From Bacteroidetes bacterium RIFCSPLOWO2_12_FULL_37_12 (GTDB lineage: Bacteria; Bacteroidota; Bacteroidia; 2-12-FULL-37-12): DNA of 64,000 nt. The stretch covers positions 1 through 64,000 of the forward strand of contig MEPC01000038.1 of NCBI GenBank assembly GCA_001769655.1. Reading direction: 5' to 3'. Position numbers and translations under genes: made by a program. The notes beneath the pieces were generated by a model. The model made no database searches, was not told where the DNA came from, and was given only the letters and a program-made list of their open reading frames with translations. The first letter of the stretch is position 1; every line of letters begins with the position of its first letter. Shown piece by piece: positions 1-9,048 of this stretch.

Positions 1-40
1 CCTATCAAAATAATTGGAATTGAAAGTTTATTTGCAATTT

Positions 41-283
41 CCCCTTGATTGTTGAGTTTTTTTCTCTATGGGGATTTCGTTAAAAAGGTAGAGTGGCTAT
101 GTTTGCAAAAATGTGTTCAAGAAGTTCCTGAGAGAACTTATTTTTTTATTTTCCGAATTTTTGACTTCCCTAAAAGCAAAATACTACCACAGGTTGATTC
201 CAAATTTTTAATTTTCATTCCGGTCTATTTTTTTTCCTTCCGTATATCGCTTCTATTACATCTGATTTTTGTGTATTTTTGCT
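41..283 (+). repeat. Long dispersed repeat R1, copy A
   Basis: About 243 bp that recurs in inverted orientation at 14943-15184 with more than 90 percent identity by eye (about 18 differences counted). The right end contains TATTTTTG (274-281), which fits a Bacteroidota -7 element and is conserved in both copies. The 78-codon open frame inside it is broken by a stop in copy B, so it is not taken as coding. In both places the copy lies upstream of, and points towards, a defence-type gene. Confidence 0.85.
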
Positions 284-373
284 GATGAAAGGAAGTTTTT
301 AGAAGGACTGAAGTTATATGAGGTGCTATGAGGACTGCTTAAAATCAAACAGTACATGCTATAAAAAACGAAA

Positions 374-407
374 CCCGATTGTATGACTTTCGTCAGGGAC
401 AACCGGG
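374..407. repeat. Imperfect hairpin upstream of the Abi-like gene
   Basis: CCCGATTGT (374-382) pairs with ACAACCGGG (399-407) with one mismatch and a 16-nt loop. It lies between repeat R1 and the Abi-like gene. It could be a 5' leader structure or a remnant of a recombination site; the sequence does not decide. Confidence 0.4.
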
Positions 408-463
408 ACTACACTACAAATATACTAATAAATTATGAAAATAGTATATTTGGTAAAAAAATA

Positions 464-1159
464 ATGAATTATCTTGATTTTGAGAAAGCTTTATCAAAAC
501 CGAGACTTGGTCGGTTTCTTTTTGCAGTAAATGGCAATCATGAGAAAGCTATAAACTTGTACAAACTGAATATTCAGCTTTCTCAAACTCTTTATGGACT
601 TCTAAGTATATTTGAAGTTACCCTACGTAACCATATTGACCAACACTACCGAAAACATTACAACGATAATGAATGGCTAAAAAACCAATGTGGACAAGGT
701 GGAATGTTCAGTCACCCAATGTTTACAAAATATGGTTTTGAAACCAGGACAAAAGTACTTACTACTTTAGCTCAACTTGGTACACGGTACAACCATGACA
801 GGCTTGTTGCAGAACTTAGTTTTGGATTCTGGACATATATGTTTGCTTCAATTTAGTTTATGGTCGGTGGACAAGATCTTCATAATATATATGTAAACAG
901 ACCAAAAGGGACAACTCAAAAACAGATATTTAACGAACTTGACGAAATAAGAAATTTAAGAAACAGAATTGCTCATCATGAACCAATATGTTTTAATAAG
1001 AAACATGAAATTTTTACAGGACATACTAAAATAACTTACGACTTTTTAATAAAACAGATTGAGTGGTTGGGTTATGACAGTAAAAAACTAAATTTAGAAC
1101 TCGACGAAACAATGAAGTTCATTTCATCCATTGACGATCAGAAAAAGTACCTCATATAA
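464..1159 (+). pseudogene. Abi-like (Abi_2/AbiD-AbiF type) HEPN protein, interrupted by an in-frame TAG
   Basis: The frame starting at ATG 464 reads as an Abi-like protein: an N-terminal YLDFEKALSKPRLGRFL segment, then LYGLLSIFEVTLRNHID and LSFGFWTYMF, which fit the Abi_2 family. A TAG at 854-856 stops it, and the same frame continues at once with the C-terminal half, which carries the HEPN signature RNRIAHHEP (R-x4-H). Without the stop it would be about 231 residues, normal for the family. HEPN Abi proteins are thought to act as RNases in phage abortive infection. An upstream in-frame ATG at 383 exists but encodes unrelated sequence. The gene is either inactive, suppressed by read-through, or affected by a consensus error. 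It is flanked by repeat R1 and is probably accessory. Confidence 0.75.
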
Positions 1160-1273
1160 CAGGGGATTTATTGAAATTATTTTTTGGGGGCTGACATTGG
1201 TAATCTTACTTTTATACATATAATTTACATTTATGATTTACAAAGTTTTGCAGTTCTAATCCCCAAAAAAATC

Positions 1274-1783
1274 ATGCCCCTCTCACTCATTGTCGCTGTA
1301 TCTGAAAATAATGTCATCGGGTTTAAAAACCAGCTCCCCTGGCACTTGCCCGATGATATGAAATATTTCAAAGAAAAAACACTAGGTCATCATGTCATTA
1401 TGGGCAGAAGGTCTTACCAGTCCATCATGGAACTGTTTGGAAAACCATTGTCTAAACGGATTAATATCATTCTCACTCATACTAAAAACTTTCTGGCGCC
1501 TGATTGCATTGTGGTAAATTCACCCGAAGAGGCACTCGCAAATCTTGAGCATGATAATGAACCCTTTGTTATCGGAGGTGAAAAAGTTTACAAGGAAATG
1601 ATGCACTTGGTTACAAAAATTTACTTGACCAGAATTCATGCAACAGTCATAGGGGATGCCTTTTTTCCGGCTGTTGATTTATCAAAGTGGAAAGAAACGG
1701 GAAACAGATATCACCCGGCAGATGAGAAACACAACTATAGTTTTACATTTTTTGAATATGAGAACCGTAATAAGAACGATTAA
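1274..1783 (+). CDS. folA: Dihydrofolate reductase
   Basis: 169 residues. It reduces dihydrofolate to tetrahydrofolate with NADPH, feeding thymidylate, purine and methionine synthesis in the cytoplasm. Visible family marks are the N-terminal LIVAVSENNVIG strand, LPWHLPDDMKYFK with the catalytic acidic residue at Asp28, VIMGRRSY for NADPH binding and FVIGGEKVYKEM near position 100. The start at ATG 1274 gives the normal family length and N-terminus; a TTG 30 codons upstream would add sequence with no family match. It stands alone: thyA is not adjacent. The 3' side runs into a short tandem repeat. Confidence 0.95.
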   Translation: MPLSLIVAVSENNVIGFKNQLPWHLPDDMKYFKEKTLGHHVIMGRRSYQSIMELFGKPLSKRINIILTHTKNFLAPDCIVVNSPEEALANLEHDNEPFVIGGEKVYKEMMHLVTKIYLTRIHATVIGDAFFPAVDLSKWKETGNRYHPADEKHNYSFTFFEYENRNKND

Positions 1784-1797
1784 ATGAGTAGTATGAT

Positions 1798-1851
1798 TTC
1801 ATGGTTTCATGGTTTCATGGTTATATGGTTATATGGTTTCATGGTTTCATT
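1798..1851. repeat. Octamer satellite (ATGGTTTC / ATGGTTAT)
   Basis: Six to seven near-identical 8-bp units in tandem between folA and the convergent gene downstream. This is one of several low-complexity satellites that fill gaps in this window. Confidence 0.8.
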
Positions 1852-1860
1852 TAACCAAGT

Positions 1861-2487
1861 TTACTCCACCGGTCTTCCGCGTTTCCACCAATCGTTATAA
1901 ATCTGTACAATTTGCTGTAAATTTTCATAGACATATTCTTCATTGACAACCAACTGCGCGAGTTTTGGATAATCTTTCAAAAATTTCCCAACAGTGACAC
2001 TAAAGGCGTACCGGATTACCCATAAATTTTCTCCAGTGGGTTTTTCAAGATAATAATCGGTATTTACCGAATAGCCCTTCGTGAGTTCTCTTCCTTCTCT
2101 GTCAAGTATAGGTAACCCCTTTGAAGCGTAAGTACATTGAAAAAGATTGACGGGTCCCTTTTCCACTCTTTTCATAAAAATATTTTCCTTCAGATAAACT
2201 GTAAAATTCGGCACTACTTTTTTTGATTCAAAATATTCTCCTTCACGGCTGTAACCCAAAATCTCACCCGCATAATATTTTTTCTTTTTACCGACTAAAT
2301 TGATAAATTTTACAAACTGTCCGCTATGGATGTTATTCAAACTCTTGCAATGTCCAAAAAGTGTGTCACGTTTTAACGTAATAATGTATCCGGGCGAGTA
2401 ATTTAGCTTTTGCGCTACAGCGGAGGTCAGTAGAATACTGACAACAGCAATAATCAGGGTTGAATATTTTAGAAATTGGTTATTCAT
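1861..2487 (-). CDS. Exported protein of unknown function
   Basis: 208 residues from the ATG at 2487, which overlaps the TGA of the upstream gene as ATGA, the usual sign of translational coupling. A signal peptide is clear (about residues 1-26, ending SAVAQ). The mature part includes YIITLKRDTLFGHCKSL and later YVYENLQQIVQIYNDWWKRG. The start resembles Bacteroidota exported proteins that open with a description of their own substrate-binding strand, but I do not recognise a family. It probably acts in the periplasm or outer membrane together with its overlapping partner. Confidence 0.7.
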   Translation of the reverse strand: MNNQFLKYSTLIIAVVSILLTSAVAQKLNYSPGYIITLKRDTLFGHCKSLNNIHSGQFVKFINLVGKKKKYYAGEILGYSREGEYFESKKVVPNFTVYLKENIFMKRVEKGPVNLFQCTYASKGLPILDREGRELTKGYSVNTDYYLEKPTGENLWVIRYAFSVTVGKFLKDYPKLAQLVVNEEYVYENLQQIVQIYNDWWKRGRPVE

Positions 2488-3191
2488 TCTTTTCTTTTTT
2501 TCCAATGCCTGTAAATATCTCCAATAAATAATTTAATTTTCATGATATAAATCGGGGCATCGAAATGTTCTTTCAACAGGGCAAAATCGGTGGAGGCATT
2601 CCGGTAACCAAAACCACCTCCTACTCCAAGCCAATAAACAATTTTATAATGACCGGTAATACTTGCTTCAATCAGATTAACGCCCATTTTAGGACGTGTT
2701 TCCCAAATTTTTGCATTTCGGTCTTTTGACCTGAATAATCTGGTTTCACCTATCCCGAATATTACAGGGGCGCTGAATTCCCATTTCCGGTTTGAAAACA
2801 GTACGTATTCAGCAAAAATGCCGAAATAGGAAAATTCGATGCGGTAAATATATAATTCTTCACTGGCTGTACCTTTGTTTAATAGTACCTGGGAGAAAAT
2901 GGGAGGGTCCATGGCATAAATGCCTAATCCAAACCGGTACTTATCCCGGAATTCCAATCCGATTTTTGCCCCCCCTATCCGCACATCTTTATTTGCCACA
3001 AAAGAATTGCGGGCATCAAAGGAAAAAAAAATTTCAGTTTTCTTTTTAGCTGAGTCAGGCGGAGCGCTCGGGTGTGTTATCGCCTCCTGCGCGTAAATAA
3101 AATAGGACGTCAGCCATAGTAATAAAAACACACAAATTTTTTTTGCAAATTTTTTTTCAACGGATTGTGTTATTTTTGCTGAGTGAGGCAA
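2484..3191 (-). CDS. Predicted outer-membrane beta-barrel-like exported protein
   Basis: 235 residues with an N-terminal signal (hydrophobic KKICVFLLLWLTSYFIYAQ, cleavage after AQ). The mature protein is rich in alternating aromatic and glycine strands, for example RIGGAKIGLEFRDKYRFGLG, EYVLFSNRKWEFSAPVIFG and YWLGVGGGFGYRNAS, typical of small porin-like barrels. It forms an operon with the downstream exported gene (4-nt overlap). No specific function can be assigned. Confidence 0.7.
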   Translation of the reverse strand: MPHSAKITQSVEKKFAKKICVFLLLWLTSYFIYAQEAITHPSAPPDSAKKKTEIFFSFDARNSFVANKDVRIGGAKIGLEFRDKYRFGLGIYAMDPPIFSQVLLNKGTASEELYIYRIEFSYFGIFAEYVLFSNRKWEFSAPVIFGIGETRLFRSKDRNAKIWETRPKMGVNLIEASITGHYKIVYWLGVGGGFGYRNASTDFALLKEHFDAPIYIMKIKLFIGDIYRHWKKRKE

Positions 3192-3318
3192 GCGGGGAAT
3201 AATTAATAATTCACAAATTTAATACAAAGTGCACATAGTTAAGCATTTTTTTCCGGAAATAAAAAATTCTAACGGGTTTCAAACAGTTAGCACTTTAACA
3301 GCGAAAAAACTTATTCGT

Positions 3319-4185
3319 ATGTTTTTGTCACTTTTCGTATTATTTTTTTACGGTTGTGAATATTTTAAGAAGGAAAAACCACTCATACAACCCGGTACTC
3401 CGGTAGCCAGGGTTCATGATAAATATTTGTATGATTCCGATATGGAAGGAATTTTTAAAGCAAGCACCAAAGAAGACAGTACCCTACTTGCAAATAAATT
3501 TATTGATAACTGGATTCATCAGCAGTTGTTACTTCATCAGGCAGAATCCTTTCTTGATTATAATAAGGAGGAACTTGAAAAAAAAGTGGCAGAATACCGT
3601 TATTCCCTTTTGGTGTATGATTACGAGGAACAATTTGTGAAAAAACATCTGGATACTTCCATACATTTTGATGAGGTAAAAGCATATTATGAGAAATATA
3701 AAGATAATTTTATCCTAAAATACAATATTTTCCAGGGACGGTTTATAAAACTTCCTCAGAAGTCGCCTAAACTTGAAAAAGTACGCAAGTGGATTATTTC
3801 TGACCGGACAGCAGATATTAAAGAATTGTTTTCCTATTGCTTGCAATTTTCCGCTTTTTTTTCCATTGACGATTCTACCTGGTATCATTTTAAAGAAACC
3901 ACCGAGGGTTCTCCATTTTCAAAAAGTATAAATCCAATCGGATCGCTGAATCAATATAAATATGCAGAAAGTGAGGACTCGCTATTTTTATATTTTTTAA
4001 GAATTAAAGATTTTAAGATGGTGGATGAAATTTCACCTCTGCCTTATGTAAAAGACCAGATAAAAAGTTTGCTTTTGCATAAACGCAGAAATAAGCTCGC
4101 TAAAGATTTACAGGAACAGATTTTTCAATTAGCGGAAAAAAATAAGGATTTTGAGGTGATTGGGAAGAGAAGTGTAAATGACTAA
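3319..4185 (+). CDS. Lipoprotein, possible SurA-like periplasmic folding factor
   Basis: 288 residues from ATG 3319. The signal MFLSLFVLFFYGC ends in a lipobox Cys. After it, PVARVHDKYLYDSDMEGIF and a run of charged helices (LANKFIDNWIHQQLLLHQAE, LEKKVAEYRYSLLVYDYE) resemble the N-terminal chaperone part of SurA/PpiC-type peptidyl-prolyl isomerases. The following stretch (KAYYEKYKDNFILKYNIFQGRFIKL) is how many Bacteroidota members continue. No clear parvulin domain is visible, so it may be chaperone-only. A GTG 30 codons upstream would hide the lipobox signal and is less likely. The gene is transcribed away from the exported-protein pair at 1861-3191. Confidence 0.6.
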   Translation: MFLSLFVLFFYGCEYFKKEKPLIQPGTPVARVHDKYLYDSDMEGIFKASTKEDSTLLANKFIDNWIHQQLLLHQAESFLDYNKEELEKKVAEYRYSLLVYDYEEQFVKKHLDTSIHFDEVKAYYEKYKDNFILKYNIFQGRFIKLPQKSPKLEKVRKWIISDRTADIKELFSYCLQFSAFFSIDDSTWYHFKETTEGSPFSKSINPIGSLNQYKYAESEDSLFLYFLRIKDFKMVDEISPLPYVKDQIKSLLLHKRRNKLAKDLQEQIFQLAEKNKDFEVIGKRSVND

Positions 4186-4210
4186 TAACCACTCTGGTTT
4201 TATGAAAATC

Positions 4211-4301
4211 AGATGTTGGATATTGGATGTTTGATATTGGGATATTGTGCAAGTAATATCTAACATCTAACATCAAATATCTAAAATCAAACATCTAAGA
4301 T
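4211..4301. repeat. Imperfect inverted repeat of GATATTGGATGTTTGATA-like words
   Basis: The left half (GATGTTGGATATTGGATG...) is complementary to the right half (...CATCTAACATCAAATATC). It lies between two convergent genes and could fold into a long hairpin that ends transcription from both sides. Similar words occur at 48244-48273. Confidence 0.6.
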
Positions 4302-5050
4302 CCATTTTCAAATTTCCTCAACTCCATTTTCTCACCGTCAAACACTGCATACGTAAAATAATTTAACCAATCCCCCAGGTTGATAAAACGGCTGTGTTCA
4401 TTTAGTTGAAGGTCAGCCGGAAAATGACGGTGCCCAAATACATAGAAATCATGGTGTTGTTGTGTTTCCATTTTTTTGGCAAACTCGAAAGCCCATTCTT
4501 TTTCACCGTAGAATTTTTCGCCTTTCCGGTCGCTTGATTTACGGCTATGACGTGACCATTTGTTAGCGAAATAAATCCCAAGATCAGGATGAATGAAGGC
4601 AAAAAACCGCTGACAAAAACGGTTATGAAAAATCCATTTTATGATTTTGTAACCGGAAAAATGGGATTCAATGCCGTCACCGTGTGCCACAAAAAATTTT
4701 TTGCCTGATATTTCGAGGGAAAGCGGTTGGTAGTAAATTTTTAAATTAAGTTCTTTCTTAAAATAATCAAATATCCAGACATCGTGATTGCCGGAGAAAA
4801 AATAGACCTCAATTCCCATATCGCTTAACTCCGCCAGTTTACCCTGCAGACGGATGAACCCTTTTGGAATTACTTTTTCATATTCGAACCAGAAGTCAAA
4901 AACATCGCCGACCAAAAATAATTTTCCGGCAGTTGACTTTATATTTTCTAACCAGGCAACAATTTTCTTTTCTCTGCACAAACTTTCTTCTGGGTTCGGC
5001 ATTCCTAAATGGAAATCCGAGGCGAAGTATGTTTTTTTGGAAGTGGTCAT
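4295..5050 (-). CDS. lpxH: UDP-2,3-diacylglucosamine diphosphatase-like metallophosphoesterase
   Basis: 251 residues. LpxH hydrolyses UDP-2,3-diacylglucosamine to lipid X in lipid A synthesis at the inner membrane face. Metal-binding motifs are in order: SDFHLG, VGDVFDFWFE, FFSGNHDVW, VAHGDG and FGHRHFP. The family-specific region between them (RFFAFIHPDLGIYFANKWSRHSR) is also present. I chose ATG 5050; a GTG at 5062 overlaps the stop of the upstream HNH gene. It follows that gene on the same strand. The Bacteroidota version is somewhat longer than the 240-residue E. coli protein. Confidence 0.85.
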   Translation of the reverse strand: MTTSKKTYFASDFHLGMPNPEESLCREKKIVAWLENIKSTAGKLFLVGDVFDFWFEYEKVIPKGFIRLQGKLAELSDMGIEVYFFSGNHDVWIFDYFKKELNLKIYYQPLSLEISGKKFFVAHGDGIESHFSGYKIIKWIFHNRFCQRFFAFIHPDLGIYFANKWSRHSRKSSDRKGEKFYGEKEWAFEFAKKMETQQHHDFYVFGHRHFPADLQLNEHSRFINLGDWLNYFTYAVFDGEKMELRKFENGS

Positions 5051-5058
5051 GCAAATGC

Positions 5059-5637
5059 TCACACTTTGATGTGACCCCAGTTCTCTCCGCGCTTTATCCG
5101 GTAAAGCGCCATCTCACTTACTCCATATTGTTTGGCAAGGTCCTTATGGAGAGTCCGGCGCTTGGGATTAAGCAATTTCTTTTTTAATTCCCTGACTTTT
5201 GCAATCGTAAGTTTTGGTCCTGCTTGTGTTTTCTTGTATTCATTAAGTTTTTTCCTTGCTGAAATTACAAGTGGGCTTTTCTTATAATTTTCAATCATTT
5301 CTTTACGGTTTGCCCATTGCAGATTAGAAAGACGATTATTGCTTTTATCATGGTCGAGTTGGATTACGTAGTTTTGACCGGAAGATTTTTTACGTAAAAA
5401 AGCGGTGGCTACCAATTCCCTGATAAAATAATGATGGTAGTTTATTTTCCCTTTAACCCAGGTGCGGTAATGGAAAACTTTGTATCCTTTAGTATCCCCG
5501 GGAGTAATTATTCTCCCATCTTTAATACGCTTGTTAAAGCTCATTAGCCGTCCCAAATTCGACACGGCATAACGGAACTGGAGTTTTCCTTTAATGGATA
5601 TTTCTTTCCACTTTTCGGATTTATAAATTCTTGGCAT
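5059..5637 (-). CDS. NUMOD4/HNH-type homing endonuclease-like protein
   Basis: 192 residues. It opens with a NUMOD4-like motif (EKWKEISIKGKLQFRYAVSNLGR), followed by an HNH_3 core (YVIQLDHDKSNNRLSNLQW), then a C-terminal helix-turn-helix-like region (KDLAKQYGVSEMALYRIKRG). Such proteins are free-standing endonucleases or DNA-binding relatives common in Bacteroidota. From memory of the family, the first catalytic position is usually His (VIHLDHDK); here it is Gln93, so activity may be reduced. ATG 5637 puts PRIYKSEKW at the start. A TACATTTG (-7-like) lies just upstream at 5658-5665 on this strand. Confidence 0.8.
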   Translation of the reverse strand: MPRIYKSEKWKEISIKGKLQFRYAVSNLGRLMSFNKRIKDGRIITPGDTKGYKVFHYRTWVKGKINYHHYFIRELVATAFLRKKSSGQNYVIQLDHDKSNNRLSNLQWANRKEMIENYKKSPLVISARKKLNEYKKTQAGPKLTIAKVRELKKKLLNPKRRTLHKDLAKQYGVSEMALYRIKRGENWGHIKV

Positions 5638-5690
5638 AGTTTGTTGTTTAAAGGGCACAAATGTACACGAAATATTGGAATTTTGGTAAC

Positions 5691-5840
5691 TGTTCAGTCC
5701 AAGATGAAAAAATACAATTTAGCCACAGATTTCACGGATTAATGTTACATAAAATCTTAAAACCATTTTTAATCCGTGTAATCAGTGGCTAAAATTTTTT
5801 TCTTAGTCAATTTATGGTTAAATTGTATGGGTACTGAACA
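5691..5840. repeat. 150-bp foldback (MITE-like) element R7, full copy
   Basis: Nested inverted arms: TGTTCAGT (5691-5698) with ACTGAACA (5833-5840), TACAATTT (5713-5720) with AAATTGTA (5820-5827), and an inner arm of about 21 bp (5721-5741 with 5770-5790) built on GCCACAGATTTCACGGATTA. A left-arm copy lies at 12899-12960. It looks like a non-autonomous foldback element; no transposase is seen. Confidence 0.75.
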
Positions 5841-5895
5841 ATAATGAATTTTGTAAACATTCCAATATTCCACCTTATCATCTTTCTCAGTAATA

Positions 5896-5934
5896 CCTCA
5901 CCCCAGCCCCTCTCCAAAAAAATGGAGAGGGGCT
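5896..5934. repeat. Hairpin repeat R2, copy 1
   Basis: CCCCTCTCC (5907-5915) and GGAGAGGGG (5924-5932) form a perfect 9-bp stem with loop AAAAAAAT, preceded by CCTCACCCCAG. Further copies are at 21350-21389 (inverted) and 50329-50370. It lies in the gap upstream of murB, so it is not simply a terminator for a gene ending here. Confidence 0.8.
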
Positions 5935-6033
5935 AAAAAGTGCCTGGATTTTTTTTTCGTTTGTGTGTAAATCAAAATTTTAATTGATATTTGGAATTTA
6001 TTTTTGGAAACTTTTCAAATTGTATATAACCGC

Positions 6034-7053
6034 ATGCTTTCCATAATCCATAACATTTCCCTGAAACCATTTCATACGTTTCATACGGAGGTAACTGCGG
6101 AACATTTTACACAATTCCAAAGTGTAGATGATAGCAAAGAATTGATTCACCTTCCCTTATTCAAAAATACGTCCCACTTGATTTTAGGTGGTGGTAGTAA
6201 TATTCTTTTTACCGGAAATGTTAAGGGATTGGTGGCACTAAACAAAATTTCCGGCATAACCATTCTTGCGGAAAATGAAAAATTCATGCAAGTGGAAATC
6301 GGTGCCGGGGAAAACTGGCACGACGTGGTGTTGTGGTCTATAGAAAAAAATCTTGGCGGTATTGAAAATCTTTCGCTTATTCCCGGCTCAGCCGGCGCCG
6401 CACCCATCCAGAATATAGGCGCTTACGGTGTGGAATTAAAAGAAGTATTTGTTTCAGCCGAAATCCTTCTTACGGAAACCGGAGAAATTAAAAAAATTTC
6501 GAAAGAGGAATGTCAGTTTGGTTATCGCGACAGTATTTTTAAACGTGAACTGAAAAACAAATGCATTATCTTAAAAATCACGTTAGCGCTCACTAAAAAT
6601 CCTGTTTTTCGTCTGGAATATACAGCACTTGCCGATGCATTGAAGAGTGTCACTACTCATGATCTCTCATTGAAGAAAATCAGTGACACTATCTGTCATA
6701 TACGGACCTCCAAGCTCCCAAACCCGGAGGTCACAGGTAACGCTGGGAGTTTTTTTAAAAATCCGGAAATAAGTCAGGAGAAATACCAGCAAATTTCAAA
6801 CGATTTTCCATCTGTAGTCGCATATAATTCCGGAAAAGGAAAAAAGCTTGCCGCCGGCTGGTTAATAGAGCAATGCGGATGGAAAGGATACCGGAAAGGG
6901 GATGCAGGAGTTCATGACAGGCAAGCTCTCGTGTTGGTAAATTATGGAAAAGCAACGGGAGCTGAAATAATTAATTTAGCTCTGGAAATAAAGGATTCGG
7001 TGAGAAAAAAGTTTGGAATAGAATTGGAAATGGAAGTGAATGTGATTGACTAA
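6034..7053 (+). CDS. murB: UDP-N-acetylenolpyruvoylglucosamine reductase
   Basis: 339 residues, type I MurB. It reduces UDP-N-acetylglucosamine enolpyruvate to UDP-N-acetylmuramate with NADPH and FAD, an early cytoplasmic step of peptidoglycan synthesis. The FAD site is marked by LILGGGSNILF (49-59) and IPGSAGAAPIQNIGAYG (116-132). The active-site Ser is Ser239 in GNAGSFFKNP. The C-terminal GKGKKLAAGWLIEQCGW and AGVHDRQALVLVNYG are standard. ATG 6034 gives the family N-terminus; a TTG ten codons earlier is less likely. The gene is followed 37 bp later by recN. Confidence 0.95.
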   Translation: MLSIIHNISLKPFHTFHTEVTAEHFTQFQSVDDSKELIHLPLFKNTSHLILGGGSNILFTGNVKGLVALNKISGITILAENEKFMQVEIGAGENWHDVVLWSIEKNLGGIENLSLIPGSAGAAPIQNIGAYGVELKEVFVSAEILLTETGEIKKISKEECQFGYRDSIFKRELKNKCIILKITLALTKNPVFRLEYTALADALKSVTTHDLSLKKISDTICHIRTSKLPNPEVTGNAGSFFKNPEISQEKYQQISNDFPSVVAYNSGKGKKLAAGWLIEQCGWKGYRKGDAGVHDRQALVLVNYGKATGAEIINLALEIKDSVRKKFGIELEMEVNVID

Positions 7054-7077
7054 TGATAAAAATAAATAGTACCTTTG
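7046..7077 (+). promoter_or_regulatory. Bacteroidota-type promoter for recN
   Basis: TTG (7046-7048) and TACCTTTG (7070-7077), spaced 21 bp, match the Bacteroidota consensus of TTTG and TAnnTTTG. The -7 element ends 13 bp before the recN ATG. The TTG lies inside the last codons of murB, so recN probably has its own promoter. Confidence 0.6.
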
Positions 7078-7090
7078 CCTCAAAACATCT

Positions 7091-8752
7091 ATGCTGAAAT
7101 ATTTTAATATTCAAAACTACACGTTAATTGACGAGCTCCGGTTTGAACCGGCAAGCGGTCTTAATATAATTACCGGAGAAACCGGATCGGGTAAGTCAAT
7201 TTTGTTCGAGGCATTACAACTTTTAGCAGGCGGTAAAAATGAAAACATACAACCTCCGGAGCCGACCCAAAAATGTATTTTGGAAGCCGCCTTTGATATT
7301 TCAAGCTATAATCTGAAGAATTTTTTTATTGAAAACGAACTCGACTTTGAGCCGGTTACCCTTATCCGCAGAGAGCTTGTAATGAACGGAAAATCCCGTT
7401 CGTTTATTAACGATACTCCTGTTTCATTACCGCTTATTAAAAATCTTTTTTCTGAATTAGTGGACTTTCATTCGCAACATGAAAAACTTCTTCTGTCAAA
7501 TGCCGGGTTTATTTTAAAAATGATAGATTCATTTTCAGACACTCATGATTTACTAACTAAAAATAAAAAATACTTTGAGGATTGGAAAAAAGCGGAAGAA
7601 AAATTTTTAGCATTAACTGCAGATGCAATCCGGTTCCGAAAAGAATTTGATTTTTTATCTTTTCAATTAAAATAATTAACGTCCGCAAAATTAGTCGAAG
7701 GTGACTTGGAAAAATCCGAAGAGGAACTTAAGATTCTTTCGCATGCGGAAGAAATAAAACAAAAATTACAAGCGGTTCTTGAAAATTTATCCCGTTCCGA
7801 CGAATCCCTTCTGGCACGCCTCGCAGTGATGAACCGCACATTTTCCGAGTTAAATTCTTTGTCTCCTGCCTATGAACCGTTACGGAAACGGATTGAATCG
7901 GTGATGATAGAGTTGAAAGATATTGGGAGCGAATTGGAATCCCAGGAGGAAAAAACCGACTACAATCCTGAAAGGATTCAACTATTGACAGATCGTATTG
8001 ACCGTATTTATTCGCTCTTAAAAAAACACAATGTAAAACAGGTCAACGAATTAATTACACTACGTGATGACTTGGAAAGCAAATTAAACCGTACTGAAAA
8101 ATTCGAGGAGGAATTAAATTTATTGCAAAAAGAAAAAGAACAATTATTTTTCAAACTAATTTCCAATGCTGATTCATTGAGCAAAGAAAGAATAAAACAC
8201 CTGCCGCTTCTTGAAAAAAAACTTACAAAATTGCTCATCGAAGTGGGAATGCCAAACAGCCGGCTGAGATTTGAAAGAAAGGAAATTCCGATACATGCCG
8301 GAGGAACTGATACCATTCAATTATTATTTTCTGCTAATAAAGGCATGGAAATGCAGGAATTATCACAGGTAGCATCCGGAGGGGAACTTTCCCGGCTATT
8401 GCTTTGTTTGAAATGCATACTCGCAGAGAAAAAAACGATGCCTACCTTGATTTTTGATGAGATTGATACGGGCATATCCGGAGAAGTGGCACTGAGAACC
8501 GGCGTTTTATTAGAAACCATTGCGCTAAAACACCAGATTATCAGTATCACACATTTACCTCAGATAGCGGCAAAAGGAAAAGCACATTTCAGGGTTTTCA
8601 AAGAAATAAAGGGACACAAAACGTTCAGCCGTTTGCAAAAGTTGGATGAAAAAGACCGGATTACCGAAATCGCGCAGATGGTTTCGGGGAAATCGCCTGC
8701 AAAATCCGCAGGTATTCACGCAAGGGAATTGTTGGGGTTGGGAAATATTTGA
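7091..8752 (+). pseudogene. recN: DNA repair protein RecN, interrupted by one in-frame TAA
   Basis: RecN is an SMC-like ATPase that acts on double-strand breaks with RecA. Walker A (ITGETGSGKSILFEAL), the Q-loop region (FHSQHEKLLL), the ABC signature (ASGGELSRLLL) and Walker B (TLIFDEIDTGISG) are all present. The frame is open over about 553 codons, normal for RecN, except for TAA at 7673-7675. The downstream half continues in the same frame (TSAKLVEGDL...LSHAEEI). Comparison with the family suggests the stop replaced a Glu codon (GAA to TAA, one base). The second half could start internally but would lack Walker A, so it would not restore function. This is either a real null allele or a base error. 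Confidence 0.85.
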
Positions 8753-8811
8753 TTTTTATACCTCCCTTGTATAATTCAAAAAAATTTCGTTAATTCGCAC
8801 TTTATTGATTA

Positions 8812-9048
8812 ATGCCAACAGTATTACGAATAGGTCCATTTAGATTTCATTTTTATTCTGATGAAGGAAATGAGCCCGCTCATATACATATCGAATCTTC
8901 AGACGGAGAATGTAAATTTTGGTTAGAACCAGTTAAGCTTGCAGGAAATAAAAATCTTACTCCTCATGTCATTAAAAAAATTGAAAAATTAATTTATAAA
9001 AATCATAATTTACTTCTAAAGAAATATCATGAATTTCACAACAGTTGA
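8812..9048 (+). CDS. DUF4160 family protein
   Basis: 78 residues, full family length. The motif PTVLRIGPFRFHFYSDEGNEPAHIHIE is characteristic of DUF4160. Its function is unknown; it is repeatedly found beside DUF2442 genes and is suspected to be a toxin-antitoxin component. It overlaps the next gene by 20 bp, so the two are translationally coupled. The conserved HIHIE looks like a metal or nucleic-acid site, which is an inference only. Confidence 0.8.
   Translation: MPTVLRIGPFRFHFYSDEGNEPAHIHIESSDGECKFWLEPVKLAGNKNLTPHVIKKIEKLIYKNHNLLLKKYHEFHNS

Noticed and set aside
49-285. 78-codon open frame in repeat R1 copy A
   Set aside because: The matching frame in copy B has a stop, composition is that of AT-rich non-coding DNA, and the TTG start has no support.
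2792-3049. Open frame opposite the barrel-like protein gene
   Set aside because: Antisense shadow of a supported gene with a signal peptide.
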